Shown here: positions 63,029 through 64,000 of the stretch, piece by piece
Numbering within the stretch: the stretch's first letter is position 1
Layout of the letters: each line of letters opens with the position of its first letter
From: Cylindrotheca closterium
Taxonomy: Eukaryota; Bacillariophyta; Bacillariophyceae; Bacillariales; Bacillariaceae
Direction of reading: 5' to 3'
Length of the DNA: 64,000 nucleotides
Assembly: GCA_933822405.4 (NCBI GenBank)
Contig: CAKOGP040002058.1
Location: forward strand, 165,732-229,731
Position numbers and translations under genes: made by a program
The notes under the pieces: model-generated
What the model saw: the letters and a program-made list of their open reading frames with translations, nothing else
What the model was told of the DNA's origin: nothing
The model's database searches: none

Positions 63029-63340
63029 TTAATCGATAGCTAGACGTGTGACCTTGCCCCTTGCACCCCATTCCCCATACAAAAGGATTGCTTGCGTAAT
63101 GTAATACTTGCACCAGTCAGTCACTGCCATCCTGTGAAAGAAACATTTTGGCTGCTCGTTTGCACATGTACGCCTCGTGGTGAGCCAACCCAAGCCGCGC
63201 ACACGCTTTGATTGACTTGTCATAGCTCTCCTTGGAAGGGTGTTGCTCTGCTTCCAACATTGCTATGATAGGAAACGCATTCATGGACCCATACTTCATA
63301 TCTTTTGTGAAGGATTTGAGCACTTCCTTTCCTTGTACAG
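63029..63340 (-). pseudogene. Decayed fragment of an AAA_16/TPR signalling ATPase
   Basis: The minus strand encodes, in one frame, VLKSFTKDMKYGSMNAFPII then EAEQHPSKESYDKSIKACAR and LGLAHHEAYMCKRAAKMFL, and after a frameshift near 63120-63125 YYITQAILLYGEWGARGKV. This follows the C-terminal tail of the intact ATPase at 34772-38281 (which has AATYAA/ERYSDFFLRRS and AIRHYTEWGAAWKVE). No ATPase domain is present within the window on this side, so only a 3' remnant remains, unless the gene continues beyond the window or in further decayed exons. Confidence 0.6.
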
Positions 63341-64000
63341 ATCAGATTCGCAAGCCATTGTAGAATAGGATATTCATGCATTGCAGTGGGAAATCATCCT
63401 TAGACAGGGCACGGCCGAGTAAGCAATAATCATGTCTGCTAACTGTATTGCAGCGTTGGTATAGACCACAAGAGCAGCAGAATCAATTTTAGCCTTTGAA
63501 ATGATTACAGTCCCGGTAATAGACGCCGGCCAATGAGAAAGTAATAAGATGATAAATGAATAAGATAATTAGTTTGTTAATGTATAGAATAGGTCAGAGA
63601 TACATACCTGGTTCTTTTAAAAGTGGGCCGTCTACCTGAACATGGTATGGAAGTGGAGGAAGGGAAATGCTCTTTGAAATGAAAGGTTTGGGTATCAGTA
63701 TCTTTGGATAATACAGGGTAATATGTGTTCTAGCTCTTGGTTTCTGTCCCAAGAGCATGCTCCGATACCACCGCCAGGGCAGCTCTTGCATCAACAATGT
63801 CAACTGAGAGTTGGCAAAACATCTGTTCTACACAGGATTCTGCCCAAGTTGCCTGCAGTGAGGATACAAATTTTTTTAATTCTTGAGCAAAAGCCTTTCC
63901 AGGTATCTGCTATTGCAGTTGTATGTAGACTCAGCAGAACTATTGACTTTGTGAAATGGCTTTGGGCCCCGGTCTTCCCCTTTCAGCGAGGAGGCATTGT
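63341..64000. other. possible further decayed exons to the window edge
   Basis: On the minus strand a short open stretch preceded by an acceptor-like TCACTGCAG (63859-63851) reads ATWAESCVEQMF then DARAALAVVSEHALG and stops at about 63735. It could be an upstream exon of the same decayed ATPase gene or noise. Nothing more can be supported. Confidence 0.25.

Noticed and set aside
1..64000. Intact transposons, LTR retrotransposons or viral genes
   Set aside because: No transposase, reverse transcriptase, integrase or long terminal repeat was recognised in any frame.

Overview
The window looks like nuclear DNA from a diatom, probably a raphid pennate. That is inferred from gene content. Most genes are separated, lie on both strands and carry few introns (50 to about 110 nt, GT-AG). 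The families are typical of diatoms: LRR-ectodomain membrane proteins, BspA-type leucine-rich and DUF285 repeat proteins, a CRAL-TRIO-like/DUF6824 protein, secreted Ser/His/acid-rich proteins, and signal peptides followed by an aromatic residue as in diatom plastid presequences. One run of 454 Ns (41134-41587) interrupts the assembly.

Layout. 1-16.2 kb: four paralogous single-pass LRR membrane proteins (one cut by the left edge), interspersed with a P1B-2 type Zn/Cd-transporting ATPase, a globin-like small protein and a BspA-type LRR protein with an ankyrin-like tail. 16.4-20.8 kb: two tandem DOMON plus copper type II monooxygenase genes. 21.7-31.1 kb: a three-exon CRAL-TRIO-like/DUF6824 fusion, a VTT (TVP38/DedA-type) membrane protein, a chalcone-isomerase-like protein, a GT61-type glycosyltransferase and a large RING plus tandem BRCT (BRCA1-like) protein. 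34.8-38.3 kb: a large AAA/TPR-like signalling ATPase. A decayed piece of the same family lies at 63.0-63.3 kb.

32.5-58 kb is rich in small secreted proteins of low complexity: His/Ser/acid-rich proteins, including a divergent paralogous pair around the assembly gap, and a three-member Ser-rich family with a shared D-W-M motif that I do not recognise. Between them lie a heliorhodopsin (44.3-45.4 kb), a type II membrane protein of unknown function, and a giant DUF285 repeat protein with almost identical 720-bp internal repeats. 55.1-58.0 kb holds two duplicated, probably plastid-targeted proteins and a pseudogene. 58.3-61.9 kb holds an unknown secreted protein, a two-domain rhodanese and tRNA-Lys(CUU). 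The last 2 kb has only relics.

The genes do not form one pathway. The common themes are cell-surface or extracellular proteins (LRR, DUF285, copper oxidases, secreted Ser/His-rich proteins) and local duplication with sequence exchange. The best candidate for an undescribed system is the set of secreted D-W-M family and R-x-L-R-G proteins. Their composition resembles diatom frustule or extracellular-matrix proteins, but their function is not shown by the sequence.
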